A stretch of 38,082 nt of DNA from Desulfonatronovibrio hydrogenovorans DSM 9292 (GCF_000686525.1 NZ_JMKT01000002.1:1-38082), one strand, 5' to 3'; counted from the first letter of the stretch, positions 24,357 to 34,619 are shown. Notes: generated by a model not told the origin, from the sequence alone. A program made the numbers and translations.

Positions 24357-24660
24357 AGGTTCCCCGACGTTTCATGTGGATTCTTTTAAAACAAGCTGCT
24401 CACTTTTTTTGTATGCCAAGAGCGTCAGGCTGGTGAGTTTTCTTAAATACGCCAAACAGGGGGAAACCGGACCGCAAAACAGGTTGGTTTCTCCATATAC
24501 TCTTACAATCAAAAAATATACGCATAACTCCTCAAACCAAATAGTTAAGAGTCCGGAGGGGGCAGATATCCCCCTTTGGCGGATATTAGAAAAATCCCGG
24601 CCAAAAGCGGGGCAAACAAAAAACAGTGAGCAGCAATTCCACGCCTAACGTCGAAGATCC
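24357..24660 (+). mobile_element. MITE-like palindromic element, copy C (nested)
   Basis: A 304-bp copy in the same orientation as copy A, inserted in the palindromic repeat. The duplication is ACTTTTT (24350-24356 and 24661-24667). The ends read GGTTCCCCGACGTT and, inverted, GGATCTTCGACGTT (11 of 14 identical). It lies about 180 bp downstream of the nifB stop codon. Confidence 0.92.
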
Positions 24661-24710
24661 ACTTTTTTTGAGCAACACAGCCATTGGGAGATTTTCAACA
24701 GTTTGTTAAG
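24661..24710. repeat. Palindromic dispersed repeat, copy C (right part)
   Basis: Continuation of the palindrome after the MITE: the end CATTGGGAGATTTTCAACAG corresponds to the start of copies A and B in inverse. It overlaps the end of a 34-codon frame that follows nifB. Confidence 0.8.
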
Positions 24711-24799
24711 CCCATCAGGATGCTGGTCCAGCCCAGGGCTATCCAGGCCAGGAGCCATTTTAACCGCAACTTTTTACAACCCCGGGCCTGGCAGGCCAT
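24695..24799 (-). CDS. Possible small membrane peptide after nifB (34 aa)
   Basis: A 34-codon frame starting 38 bp after nifB on the same strand: a short basic head with two cysteines (MACQARGCKKLRLK) and one hydrophobic helix (WLLAWIALGWTSILMGL). The stop codon lies inside the palindromic repeat. There is no strong RBS (AACCAGGCC before ATG). It has the shape of a small membrane protein, but a chance frame is about as likely. Confidence 0.25.
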   Translation of the reverse strand: MACQARGCKKLRLKWLLAWIALGWTSILMGLTNC

Positions 24800-24836
24800 T
24801 GGCCTGGTTCCTGGTGGATCCCTGTGACCACCTGTT

Positions 24837-26099
24837 CTACCCGCACCCTCCGAACAGGCCGCCGGTGCAGCATCCCTTGGCCCCGGCAGGTTTAAGCCTG
24901 GAAACATCCTTGCCCTGGTAAATCCATTCCAAAACTTCCTCCACCAGGCCATCTGTCTCCACCACCTGGACCCCCTGGGAGGAAAGGACCTGCCTGGGCG
25001 ATTCTCCCACTGCATTTACAAGCACTGCCCTGCAGTCTCCAAGGATCCGGGCCAGGTCACGCCATCTGCCTGGTCCTCCCCCAGGAGGCGAGGCCTGCCT
25101 TTTTTCAAGCAGCTCATAGGAACCTTCCTTCTGACCCCAGATATCAAAACTCCTGGCCTCGCCCAGGTGCTGGTTTACCAGCATGCCTTCCCTGGAGGCA
25201 GCTGCCACATATGGCCTTGACTGGTCCGGACAGGCAGCCTGGGAAGCAATCTTACGGACCAAAGGTGCCATTTCCAAAGACCTGTCCCTGTCCAGCAGCC
25301 CCACAGCATCAGCCCTGCATCTCTGGCAATGGGTCATCTGGGGCAGATACCTGCCGGCCGTTTCCCTCAGCGAATCAACCTCATGCCTGCCAGGCTCGGT
25401 TATGTTCTCAAACTTTGTGCCTGGATTGGGAAAAACCGGAATCAGATTGAAGAGATCAGCTCCCAGTGCGGCAACAGTACGGGCAATCTCCGGCATATGC
25501 CTGTCATTGATCCCGGGAACAAGTATGGAGTTGACCTTGACCTGCATTCCATTTTCCTTGAGCCTGGAAATGGCCTCCTGCTGCCTGGACCAGATCAGCC
25601 CGGCACCTTCCAGACCCCGGTAGACTACCTTGCGGTCCCTGACCCAGGCATAGATTTTTTTCCCAACTTCCGGATCAACCGCACTCACAGTAATAGTTAC
25701 ATGGGTCAATCCCAGTCTTTTCAACTCCCGGACATGTTCAGGCAGGTGCAGACCGTTGGATGACAAACAAAGCAGCAGATCCGGAAAGGCCTTTCTGACC
25801 CTGGCCATGGTTTCCAGGGTTTTCGGAGCATTGGCCATGGGATCTCCTGGACCGGCAATGCCGGCCACAGTGATATTCCCCATCCTCTCCATGACCTTTT
25901 CCAGATATGTTACGGCCTGAACCGGGGAAAGTACGGCCGAGGCCACCCCGGGCCTTGACTCGTTCACACAGTCAAACTTGCGGTTGCAGAAATTGCACAG
26001 GACATTACATTTGGGGGCCACAGGCAGATGAACCCGGCCGCAGCCGCCTTTGACTTTCTCATTAAAACAGGGGTGGCTGGAATTATCCGGATTGCTCAT
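24837..26099 (-). CDS. nifB: FeMo-cofactor core synthase NifB with C-terminal NifX-like domain
   Basis: A radical SAM enzyme that fuses two [4Fe-4S] clusters with a carbide carbon into NifB-co, the precursor of FeMo-co. The SAM cluster motif is CNVLCNFCNRKFDC (about 35-48), with the upstream CFNEKVKGGCGRVHLPVAPKC region (cysteines for the K clusters). GIAGPGDPMAN is the SAM-binding GGE-like segment. Residues about 295-395 form the NifX/NafY-type dinitrogenase-iron-molybdenum cofactor domain (YVAAASREGMLVNQHLGEAR). At 420 aa it is complete. The C-terminus is Cys/Gly-rich (CCTGGLFGGCG). It begins 150 bp after nifN and has no sigma-54 box of its own, so it is likely read from nifH. Confidence 0.97.
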   Translation of the reverse strand: MSNPDNSSHPCFNEKVKGGCGRVHLPVAPKCNVLCNFCNRKFDCVNESRPGVASAVLSPVQAVTYLEKVMERMGNITVAGIAGPGDPMANAPKTLETMARVRKAFPDLLLCLSSNGLHLPEHVRELKRLGLTHVTITVSAVDPEVGKKIYAWVRDRKVVYRGLEGAGLIWSRQQEAISRLKENGMQVKVNSILVPGINDRHMPEIARTVAALGADLFNLIPVFPNPGTKFENITEPGRHEVDSLRETAGRYLPQMTHCQRCRADAVGLLDRDRSLEMAPLVRKIASQAACPDQSRPYVAAASREGMLVNQHLGEARSFDIWGQKEGSYELLEKRQASPPGGGPGRWRDLARILGDCRAVLVNAVGESPRQVLSSQGVQVVETDGLVEEVLEWIYQGKDVSRLKPAGAKGCCTGGLFGGCG

Positions 26100-26249
26100 T
26101 TTTTTTCTCCAGTATTTTTACTATGTTATTTACTGATAACCTGGCAGGCCTGAAACATCCGGGGCCGCCCTTGCAGCCTTGACTTCCGGGATCATCCCTG
26201 AAAATCATGGCCTGGACAGGACCGGGCAGCAGCCACTGCCATTCAGGCT

Positions 26250-27611
26250 CTACATGTAACCGTAGCCGATCTCTGATTCAGTCTGCTTTTTGTCCAAAAT
26301 GGCATTAACGATCCTCATCAGCAGCTCATGGGCTCCGGCATATCCCAGATGTCTGATCCTGGCAGCTCCGAACCGGTCATGAACAGGAAATCCCACCCTG
26401 ATCAGGGGAATATTCCACTCTCTGGAAGCCACCCGGTAACCTTTACTGTTGCCCACAACCAGATCGGGTTTGAGCTCCCGGGCCTGTTCCACAATCTGGT
26501 AAAAATCCACCCCGGAAAGGACCCTGGGAGGTTCAGGCAGTATTCCGGCACAAACTCTGGATACTTCCTGCTCCAGCTTTCCACTCCGGCCCCCGGAAGC
26601 AGCCAGCACCGGCCTGACCCCGATTTCAGCCAGCAGGGAAACCAGGCCCACCACCAGATCCTCTTCTCCATATACAAGACACTTTTTTCCAAATAGATAC
26701 TTGTGCCCGTCAACATAGGCATCAATGAGCCGTCCCCTTTCCAGGAAGTGTTTCCGGGGCACTGGTCTTTTGCTGACCTCTGCCAGGACATCCATGAACC
26801 GGTCCGTAGCCCTGAGTCCCAGGGGCATATCCAGCCTGTATGCCGGAACCTGGTGCTCTTTTTCCAGCCACAGGGCGGAACTGAGTTCATCTTTGATGCA
26901 GGCTCCAAACTCCAGGCTGGCCCGGCTTGAACCCATGGACTGGATATCCCGGACAGGGGTACCGCCGGAAGGAATCATTTCCAGATCCTCCTTGATGGGA
27001 CCGTCCATGGTCTCGGAAATATCCGGCAGAATTATGCCTCTAATCTCAAAATCATCAAGAATACCGGCTAAATGCCTGATATCAGCTGGTGATACAAATC
27101 CCGGAAATAAATTCACTCCGGAATGGTCCGGACACTCCCGGACCAGGTGGACAAGGGCCGCTTTGACTGCTGCATGGAAACCGTCCATGTGGGTACCTGC
27201 ATAGCTGGGGGTGGACACATGAATCAGCTGGGGCATGTCCGGCCGCGGGAATTCCTTTTTAAACTGGGACAGAATCATGGGCATATTGTCGCCGATGGTT
27301 TCAGTAAGACAGGTGGATGCAACTCCAATAACCCCGGGCTGGTATTTATCCATGACATTCAAAAGACCCTGCATCAGGTTGGGTCCTCCCCCGTAAATGG
27401 CTTCCCTCTCGCCCAGGGAGGAAGATGCTATGTCCACAGGCTCGCGGAAATGACTGATAATATATCTGCGCATGTATGTGGCGCACCCCTGGGAACCGTG
27501 CAGAAAAGGTACGCAGCCTTCTATTCCCCTGAAGGCAACCCCGGCTCCCAGGGGTGTACACAGCTTGCAGGCATTGGTGGTGGAAACATATGGAACTGAT
27601 CCTCCGCGCAT
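26250..27611 (-). CDS. nifN: Nitrogenase cofactor scaffold subunit NifN
   Basis: The beta-like subunit of the NifEN scaffold on which NifB-co matures to FeMo-co. The 453-aa product starts MRGGSVPYVSTTNACKLC; the frame is open to 27716, but ATG 27611 has GGGAGAG upstream and starts where NifN homology starts. Conserved cysteines occur in ACKLCTPLGA, GCVPFLHGSQGCATY and VASTCLTETIGDNM. The middle STPSYAGTHMDGFHAAV and the late VGNSKGYRVA/VGFPVHDRFGAARIRHLGYAGAHELL match the nitrogenase component 1 fold. The gene starts 47 bp after nifE. Confidence 0.95.
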   Translation of the reverse strand: MRGGSVPYVSTTNACKLCTPLGAGVAFRGIEGCVPFLHGSQGCATYMRRYIISHFREPVDIASSSLGEREAIYGGGPNLMQGLLNVMDKYQPGVIGVASTCLTETIGDNMPMILSQFKKEFPRPDMPQLIHVSTPSYAGTHMDGFHAAVKAALVHLVRECPDHSGVNLFPGFVSPADIRHLAGILDDFEIRGIILPDISETMDGPIKEDLEMIPSGGTPVRDIQSMGSSRASLEFGACIKDELSSALWLEKEHQVPAYRLDMPLGLRATDRFMDVLAEVSKRPVPRKHFLERGRLIDAYVDGHKYLFGKKCLVYGEEDLVVGLVSLLAEIGVRPVLAASGGRSGKLEQEVSRVCAGILPEPPRVLSGVDFYQIVEQARELKPDLVVGNSKGYRVASREWNIPLIRVGFPVHDRFGAARIRHLGYAGAHELLMRIVNAILDKKQTESEIGYGYM

Positions 27612-27658
27612 CTTTACTCTCCCTGGGTTGATTTTTTCTTTTCCTGTACCCCAAAAGG

Positions 27659-29035
27659 CTAGGTCTCTTGTCCGTCTCCGGCATACCTGGCAGCCCTCCT
27701 GGGCACAAAGCGCCATACCGGACTCATAACCGTGGAATGGACTTCTCTGGCAAAGTTGAGCATGCCCTGAAAACCTTCCAGAGCTTTTTTACGCTCATGA
27801 TTGTGATCACAGAACCCCACTCCCAGCTTGTAGGCTATGGGCCGTTCCTTGACCCCGCCCACAAAAATGTCCACGTCCCTCTCTTTGATGAAATGGGCCA
27901 GCTCAGACGGGTTGGAATCGTCAACAATCACTGTGCCCGGATCGCACATTCCGGCCATTTCCTGGTACTCCTCTTTGGTCCCTGTCTGGGAGCCCACCAG
28001 CTCCACCTTCATGCCCAGGTGCCGGAAGCACTTGATCAGGGAAAAGGCCTTGAATGCTCCGCCCACATATATGGCTGCTTTTTTGCCTTCCAGGTCCCTG
28101 CGGTACTCCTGGAGGGCGGGCTGAAGGATGGACAGCTCCTCCCGGACCAGATCCCTGGTCCGGGCCAGAATCCCGGAGTCATCCTGCTTGAAGAAGTCCG
28201 CTGTATCATAAAGGGCCTGGGCCATATCCTCTATTCCAAAGTAAGAGACCCTTTTATAAGGGATGGAGTACTTTTCCTGCATCATCCTGGCCAGCTCAAC
28301 AGTGGCCCCGGAACACTGGACCAGGTTCAGGGACGCGCCATGAGAACGCCTCAGTTCATCTACCCTGCCGTCTCCGGTGATACAGGCCACCACTTCCACC
28401 CCCATCCGCCGGTAATACTCCTTGATCATCCATATCTCCCCGGCCAGATTGAAATCTCCCAGGATATTCACACTGACCCGGGGTATGCCACTGGTTTCAC
28501 CAGTGCCCACCAGGCGGAACATGGCCCTGCAGGCAGCTGAATAACCGGCCCGCTTATTGCCTTTGAACCCTTCTGACTGGACAGGGATGACTGGGATGCC
28601 CTTTTTTGCTTCCACTTTTTTGCAGACCCCTTCCAGGTCATCTCCGATGATGCCCACGATACAGGTGGAATAGACAAAAGCCGCCTTTGGTCTGTGCCGG
28701 TCAATGAGCTCCACCAGGGCCTGGTGCAGTTTCTTTTCTCCCCCAAAGATGACGTCTTTTTCCTGCAGGTCGGTGGTAAAGCTCAGCCGATGCAGTTCCG
28801 GTCCGGAGGACAGGGCCCCCCGGATATCCCAGGTATAGGCTGCACAGCCCACAGGCCCGTGAACCAGGTGCAGGGCATCTGCTATGGGGTACAGGACCAC
28901 CCTGGACCCGCAAAAGACACAGGCCCTCTGGCTGACTGCTCCGGCCAGGCTGTTTTTGTTGCATTCCATGTCAAAGGCTGCTGAGCCTTTTTCATAAACC
29001 TGCTTTTTTCTTGTCTTCAGGATCCTGGCTTCCAT
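27659..29035 (-). CDS. nifE: Nitrogenase cofactor scaffold subunit NifE
   Basis: The alpha-like subunit of NifEN (458 aa), partner of NifN. The cluster cysteines are in RACVFCGSRVVL (about 38-49), VHGPVGCAAYTWD (about 58-70) and VYSTCIVGIIGDDL (about 120-133). SEGFKGNKRAGY is the segment equivalent to NifD's Q191/H195 loop, here with other residues, as usual for NifE. VQCSGATVELARMM stands where NifD has its cofactor cysteine. The start ATG has AGGAAG upstream and lies 87 bp after the nifK stop. It is followed closely by nifN. Confidence 0.95.
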   Translation of the reverse strand: MEARILKTRKKQVYEKGSAAFDMECNKNSLAGAVSQRACVFCGSRVVLYPIADALHLVHGPVGCAAYTWDIRGALSSGPELHRLSFTTDLQEKDVIFGGEKKLHQALVELIDRHRPKAAFVYSTCIVGIIGDDLEGVCKKVEAKKGIPVIPVQSEGFKGNKRAGYSAACRAMFRLVGTGETSGIPRVSVNILGDFNLAGEIWMIKEYYRRMGVEVVACITGDGRVDELRRSHGASLNLVQCSGATVELARMMQEKYSIPYKRVSYFGIEDMAQALYDTADFFKQDDSGILARTRDLVREELSILQPALQEYRRDLEGKKAAIYVGGAFKAFSLIKCFRHLGMKVELVGSQTGTKEEYQEMAGMCDPGTVIVDDSNPSELAHFIKERDVDIFVGGVKERPIAYKLGVGFCDHNHERKKALEGFQGMLNFAREVHSTVMSPVWRFVPRRAARYAGDGQET

Positions 29036-29122
29036 TTTGCTTCCTGTTGTTTTTGCTTGGTTACTGAATTCTTCTGGTCTACGGCTTTTCCAGGCTGCTC
29101 TATTTCATCCAGGCCGGCCCAT

Positions 29123-30499
29123 CTATAATACCAGCTCAAACCGCTCCTCAGGAGCGTCACGGTCCATGCGGTCCAGAATGGTGTTGACAATAGTGGACAG
29201 CAAATGCATTCCGCCCCGATATCCCACTGATGGGAAATAGCTGTGCCCGGCCCGGTCCAGGATGGGGAACCCGTAGCGCACAAACGGGATGTCCTCAGCC
29301 CTGGCAATGTATTTGCCGTAGGTATTGCCCATAAGCAGGTCCACTGGTTCATTCTTGATCAGCTGATGCAGGTAAAACAGATCCTGATTCTGGGCGATGA
29401 CCGGTTCAAAATTGCCGTCACTGGTGATTGAGGTCAGCCTCTTTTCAAAGACCTTGCCCGGGGTCCCTGTGACCAGGTAGACCGGCTTCATACCCATGCT
29501 CACCAGGAATTCAGCCAGACTTATGACCTGGTCGGGATCACCCCACAGGGCCACTTTTTTTCCATACAGGTAGTGCTGGTAGTCGGTCATCATGTCCACC
29601 AGCCTTCCCCGGTCATCCAGCATGGATCCGGTGGGTTCAGCCCCGGTGGCATCCATGATCCCCTGCAGAAACCTGTCTGTTGCCTTGACCCCGATGGGAA
29701 TGTCCACCAGGGTGAAGGGTACATTAGCCTTGTGATCCATATAGGAAGCCGCATCCAGCGAAGAAAACTGCCCCAGGGCCATGGTGTGCAGGCTGGAGCC
29801 GGTCTTCATCAGGTCCGGAACAGTTATTCCGCCTCTGGGATACATGTGGTATTCACCGGTCTTGGGTGTATCCAGGACATCCGAAGTGTCCGGGAAGACT
29901 AGCGGTTTCAGCCCCATCTCCGATACCATGCCCTTTATTTCGCGCATATCCGAAGGTTCAACATAACCGGGCAGGATATTGACCTGGTCCTTGTGTTTGA
30001 CTGACGACTCCCTGGTGAAATAGCTGGCCATCCCCTTGACCATGTTGGAAAAACCAGTCACATGCGATCCGACATAACTGGGGGTGCTGGCATGGATGAC
30101 CCACTTGCCTTCAGGCACGATGCCGTCGTCCGCGGCCTTTTTGACAATGGTGGGTATGTCGTCTCCAATGGTTTCCGACAGGCAGGTGGTATGCACGGCC
30201 ACCACATCGGGATCATAGACCTGAAAGATGGTCTTCAGGGACTGACGCAGGTTGGGGCTTCCGCCGAAGACCGAGGCACCCTCGGTAAAAGAACTGGTGG
30301 AGGCCATGACCGGCTCCTTGTAGTGTCTGGTCAGGTGGCTCCTGTGGTATGAACAGCACCCCTGGCTCCCGTGGCTGTGAGGCAGACACCGGTTGATGCC
30401 CAGGGCAGCATACATGGCCCCTATGGGCTGACAGGTCTTGGCCGGGTTGACTCTTAGAGCCTGCCTGGTGGTCATTTCCTTGGGTGTATGGCTTAACAC
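29123..30499 (-). CDS. nifK: Nitrogenase molybdenum-iron protein beta chain
   Basis: The beta subunit of dinitrogenase (458 aa). The P-cluster cysteines are in NPAKTCQPIGAM (about 18-29), HSHGSQGCCSYHRSHL (about 41-56) and VHTTCLSETIGDDI (about 101-114). The N-terminus is short: it lacks the roughly 50-residue extension of Azotobacter-type NifK, as in clostridial and Desulfovibrio enzymes. Translation starts at GTG 30499, seven bases after AAGGAG; an in-frame ATG eight codons later has no RBS. It follows nifD by 92 bp. Confidence 0.97.
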   Translation of the reverse strand: MLSHTPKEMTTRQALRVNPAKTCQPIGAMYAALGINRCLPHSHGSQGCCSYHRSHLTRHYKEPVMASTSSFTEGASVFGGSPNLRQSLKTIFQVYDPDVVAVHTTCLSETIGDDIPTIVKKAADDGIVPEGKWVIHASTPSYVGSHVTGFSNMVKGMASYFTRESSVKHKDQVNILPGYVEPSDMREIKGMVSEMGLKPLVFPDTSDVLDTPKTGEYHMYPRGGITVPDLMKTGSSLHTMALGQFSSLDAASYMDHKANVPFTLVDIPIGVKATDRFLQGIMDATGAEPTGSMLDDRGRLVDMMTDYQHYLYGKKVALWGDPDQVISLAEFLVSMGMKPVYLVTGTPGKVFEKRLTSITSDGNFEPVIAQNQDLFYLHQLIKNEPVDLLMGNTYGKYIARAEDIPFVRYGFPILDRAGHSYFPSVGYRGGMHLLSTIVNTILDRMDRDAPEERFELVL

Positions 30500-30591
30500 T
30501 TTCTTTCTCCTTGATACTCTGGTTTTAATAATATGACTAAGGAACAGGTTTCCTGCTCCTGGCCGGCCCTGGATAGGCCTTGATGGCTGCG

Positions 30592-32223
30592 TTACTGATC
30601 AGTACCCAGTCCGGCCTGGAGCAGGGGTTTTCTCTTGAACGGATTGGAAACCAGCTTCCAGGCCGGATTGTTGATCATCATGTCGATCTCCCCGGCAAAA
30701 TTGACCGCTCCCCTGTAGCCTGCAAAAGGCCCGGAATAATCATAGTTATGAAGCTGTTTGCTGGGGACTCCGAACTTTTCAATGATGTACTTGTCCTTAA
30801 TGCCCGACAAAAGCAGGTCCGGCTTTAAGGTCAGGATGAGCCGTTCCAGTTCTACATGGCTGATGTCGTCCACCACCAGAGTGCCCTGGGGCATATCCGG
30901 GAGCATGCCGTCATAGCTCTTCAGAACCTTGTCCTTTTCCAGCTGTTCCAGCTTTTCAGGTGAAAGCCTCGGTCGGTACCTGTCCGGATCTGGATTCACC
31001 TTGAGCTCTTCAATATTCCGGCTGTCCGCGTCCAGCTTGATGTCTTTGAGAGCCTGTCTTCCTTCATAATCGTCCCGGTGGGCGAATTCATATCCGGCAG
31101 CCACAGGAATCATGCCCAGATCCCTTAACAGGTCCTGGTAGTGGTGAGCCCTGGAGCCTCCCACAAACAGCATGGCAGTCTTGCCTTCAAGCCTGGCCCG
31201 GTACGGAGCAATGCCATCCAGGGCGAGCTTTTCCTCTTCTGCAATGACCTGTTCAATCCTGCTGGTGAGCTCCGGATCATCAAAAAAAGCAGCTATTTTG
31301 CGCAGGGACTTGGACATGGCCCTGATCCCGATAAAATTGACTTTGGCCCAGGGTATGCCGTACTTGGTCTCCATCATTTCAGCCAGATAGTTGATGGATC
31401 TGTGGCACATGACCAGGTTAAGGGAAGCCATGTGGGCATAGGTCATGGTTTCGTATTTGCCGTCTCCACTGAAGGTGGCTGCCACCTTTATGCCGCACTT
31501 TTCCAGGACCCGCTCTATCTCCCAGGCATCTCCGCCGATATTGTATTCCCCCAGGACATTGACTGAATAGCCTTCAACAGCCTGGTCCTTGGTCCCGACC
31601 ACGTCCGAAAAAAGCCTGTTATTGGCAATATGATGACCTGCCGACTGACTGACTCCCTTGTACCCCTCGCAGTTAAAGGCCAGGACCTTGACTCCCAGTT
31701 CCTTTTCCGCCTCCCTGGCCACAGCTGCAACATCATCGCCTATGAGCCCCACCGGACAGGTGGCATGGACGCTGATGGCATTGGGCCTGAAAGTCTCATA
31801 AGCTTCCCTGATGGCCTGTTTTAACTTCTTCTCTCCCCCGAATATGATGTCATGCTCCTGCATATCCGTGGAAAAGCAGTACTGGGAATAATTTTTCTTG
31901 TCCGGTCCCGGTCGGAACAGGTTACGCCTGGTCATCCAGGAGTAGAATCCGCATCCGACCGGACCATGGGTGATGTGGACCATGTCTCCGTAGGGACCTA
32001 TGACCACTCCTTTACACCCTGCATAGCAGCATCCTCGCTGGGTGATGATCCCGGGAACCGATCTTGCGTTGGCATTGATGGTCTGATTCAGACCTTCTTG
32101 GCCCCCGTCCCGGACCAGCATATGGCCCCGTCTTTTCTTGGCCACCTTGGCCGGATAAATACTGATTGTTTCTTCAATGAATTCGTCCAGGTCTACGCCC
32201 GGGCCAGTTTTCAAGTCGGACAT
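30592..32223 (-). CDS. nifD: Nitrogenase molybdenum-iron protein alpha chain
   Basis: The alpha subunit that holds FeMo-co and reduces N2. P-cluster cysteines are C65 (RGCCYAGCKGVV), C91 (GPVGCGFYS) and C156 (HATCPVGLIGDD). FeMo-co ligands are C273 (MCHRSINYL) and H492 (QLHNYDYSGPF). The Q/H pair in YKGVSQSAGHHIANN corresponds to Q191 and H195 of Azotobacter. These fit Mo-nitrogenase. At 543 aa it carries the insertion (about 390-445, with NPDPDRYRPRLSPEKLEQLE) seen in clostridial/Desulfovibrio NifD and matched by a short NifK. RBS GGAGG precedes ATG. It follows nifI2 by 148 bp. Confidence 0.98.
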   Translation of the reverse strand: MSDLKTGPGVDLDEFIEETISIYPAKVAKKRRGHMLVRDGGQEGLNQTINANARSVPGIITQRGCCYAGCKGVVIGPYGDMVHITHGPVGCGFYSWMTRRNLFRPGPDKKNYSQYCFSTDMQEHDIIFGGEKKLKQAIREAYETFRPNAISVHATCPVGLIGDDVAAVAREAEKELGVKVLAFNCEGYKGVSQSAGHHIANNRLFSDVVGTKDQAVEGYSVNVLGEYNIGGDAWEIERVLEKCGIKVAATFSGDGKYETMTYAHMASLNLVMCHRSINYLAEMMETKYGIPWAKVNFIGIRAMSKSLRKIAAFFDDPELTSRIEQVIAEEEKLALDGIAPYRARLEGKTAMLFVGGSRAHHYQDLLRDLGMIPVAAGYEFAHRDDYEGRQALKDIKLDADSRNIEELKVNPDPDRYRPRLSPEKLEQLEKDKVLKSYDGMLPDMPQGTLVVDDISHVELERLILTLKPDLLLSGIKDKYIIEKFGVPSKQLHNYDYSGPFAGYRGAVNFAGEIDMMINNPAWKLVSNPFKRKPLLQAGLGTDQ

Positions 32224-32371
32224 ACATCCTCCGGTTTTTCTGCCTTTCTGCCGGATCAGCAGGACAAAAGTTAGATAAATAAAAGGTCAGGAACTGGGGA
32301 AACACTTGAGCACCTGTTTGATATTCCGGTATGTTGTCAGCCCCAGCTGCAGGCAATGTCAGGTCTTGAGG

Positions 32372-32767
32372 TCATCCTTTCATTTCATCAATGGCATCAA
32401 GGCCTTCTTCCCTGGTCCTCACCCTGAATACGTCGCTCACCGGCAGGACAAACACCTTGCCGTCGCCGGGAGTTCCGGTCTGATTGGTCTTGATGATCAC
32501 CTCTACAATTTCCTTGACCCTCTCCTTGGGAACCACCATGCTCAGCATCCTTTTGGGAATGAGCCTGGCTCCCTGGGCCAGGCCGGGCAACACGTCCGTT
32601 CCCATGGACGGGTCCCGGTTCAAGGCCTCAAGGGTCTCAAAGTCCACCGGGCGTCTTCCCCGGCCCACACACCTGCTGCCGGTGAAGGAAGGCAGCCCGG
32701 CAGCCACCAAAGCTTCTTTGGTCTGATTGATCTTATTGGCCCGAACAATGGCCAGAACTTCTTTCAT
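32372..32767 (-). CDS. nifI2: Nitrogenase-specific PII-like protein NifI2
   Basis: One of two PII-family proteins encoded between nifH and nifD in anaerobes and archaea (131 aa). In methanogens and clostridia NifI1 and NifI2 form a complex that binds dinitrogenase and blocks it when ammonium is added; 2-oxoglutarate and ATP relieve this. It shows the PII B-loop (TGTPGDGKVFVLPVSDVFRVRT) and a long T-loop region (GRRPVDFETLEAL). It lacks the GlnD-type tyrosine-51 motif and is not expected to be uridylylated. RBS AAGGAGAGG precedes ATG; it lies 75 bp after nifI1. Confidence 0.95.
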   Translation of the reverse strand: MKEVLAIVRANKINQTKEALVAAGLPSFTGSRCVGRGRRPVDFETLEALNRDPSMGTDVLPGLAQGARLIPKRMLSMVVPKERVKEIVEVIIKTNQTGTPGDGKVFVLPVSDVFRVRTREEGLDAIDEMKG

Positions 32768-32842
32768 GATCCTCTCCTTATGCTCAGCCTGAACTGGGCA
32801 CCTGATGAATTTAATTTTCCTGTTTTTTTGGTTGCTGCCTGC

Positions 32843-33166
32843 TCAGGCTTCCTTGACCCCGGTGGAAACCGTGTACACCTCATCCACCGGAGAAACGAAG
32901 ATTTTTCCATCTCCAAAACTGCCTTCACCGGTGCGGGCGCTGTCCATGATGGCCCGGACTACAAACTCCTTGTCCGCATCCGGAACCACCATCATGATCA
33001 TTTCCTTGGGCAGTTCATCATACACCACCTGGCCCAGCTTCAGGCCCCGCTGCTTTCCCCGGCCGGCCACTTCGACCTTGGTCAGGGCGGGATAACCCGC
33101 ATCAAGGAGGGATTTCATAACTTCCGTGGTCTTTTCCGGCCTGACTATGGCTCTGATCATAAGCAT
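32843..33166 (-). CDS. nifI1: Nitrogenase-specific PII-like protein NifI1
   Basis: The first of the two nitrogenase PII proteins (107 aa), partner of NifI2. The N-terminal MLMIRAIVRPEKTTEVMKSL is typical PII; the T-loop contains GRGKQRGLKLGQVVYDELP, and the B-loop GEGSFGDGKIFVSPVDEVYTV. The T-loop has a tyrosine but not the RGAEY sequence recognised by GlnD. RBS AGAGGAG precedes ATG. It starts 195 bp after nifH, a gap in which I see no gene. Confidence 0.95.
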   Translation of the reverse strand: MLMIRAIVRPEKTTEVMKSLLDAGYPALTKVEVAGRGKQRGLKLGQVVYDELPKEMIMMVVPDADKEFVVRAIMDSARTGEGSFGDGKIFVSPVDEVYTVSTGVKEA

Positions 33167-33361
33167 CTTGATTCTCCTCTGTTTATCATCTTATCAGTGT
33201 GTTTCAGGGCAATGGATCATCTGAGCCGTTTGGATGCCCTGGGTTACTGTATTGGTTTATGTGCTTTCCAGGTCTTTTGACTGGATGTTCCGGTCATTGT
33301 TCACCACCCGGGTCAGAACTTCCGGCTGTCTTGCCCGGCTGACCCCATTAGCCGCCACTCC

Positions 33362-34273
<912 letters not shown>

Positions 34274-34619
34274 CTATCTTGTTTTTATTGTTTTTTTATC
34301 ATTATCTTCAAAACAGCTTCAGCCTCTGCCTCTATAAAAGACTTCAAAATTGTAGGTCAGACCGACAAAATAGAAGAGTCTGTGTAGTACTCTGGTCCAT
34401 CTGCTAAGGGCTGCTCAAAATACGGGGCTGCTTTGCTTAAGACTTGACAGAACCTGTAAATCAATGGATGAACCGGATCTTCGTCATGAGCGCCAGTTTG
34501 GGAACCAAGGCCCAGCAGATCAGGATGACCGGAAGATTGGAGGGCAATCAGACCGGATCCTGGAGCAGGAGCAGAAACCTGGACCGGAATCGCGGCACAA
34601 ATATTGCTTTAAGAAACTT

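Noticed and set aside
34464-34619. N-terminal extension of 52 residues on NifV
   Set aside because: Hydrophilic, no RBS, not typical of homocitrate synthases; the conserved core starts directly at ATG 34620.
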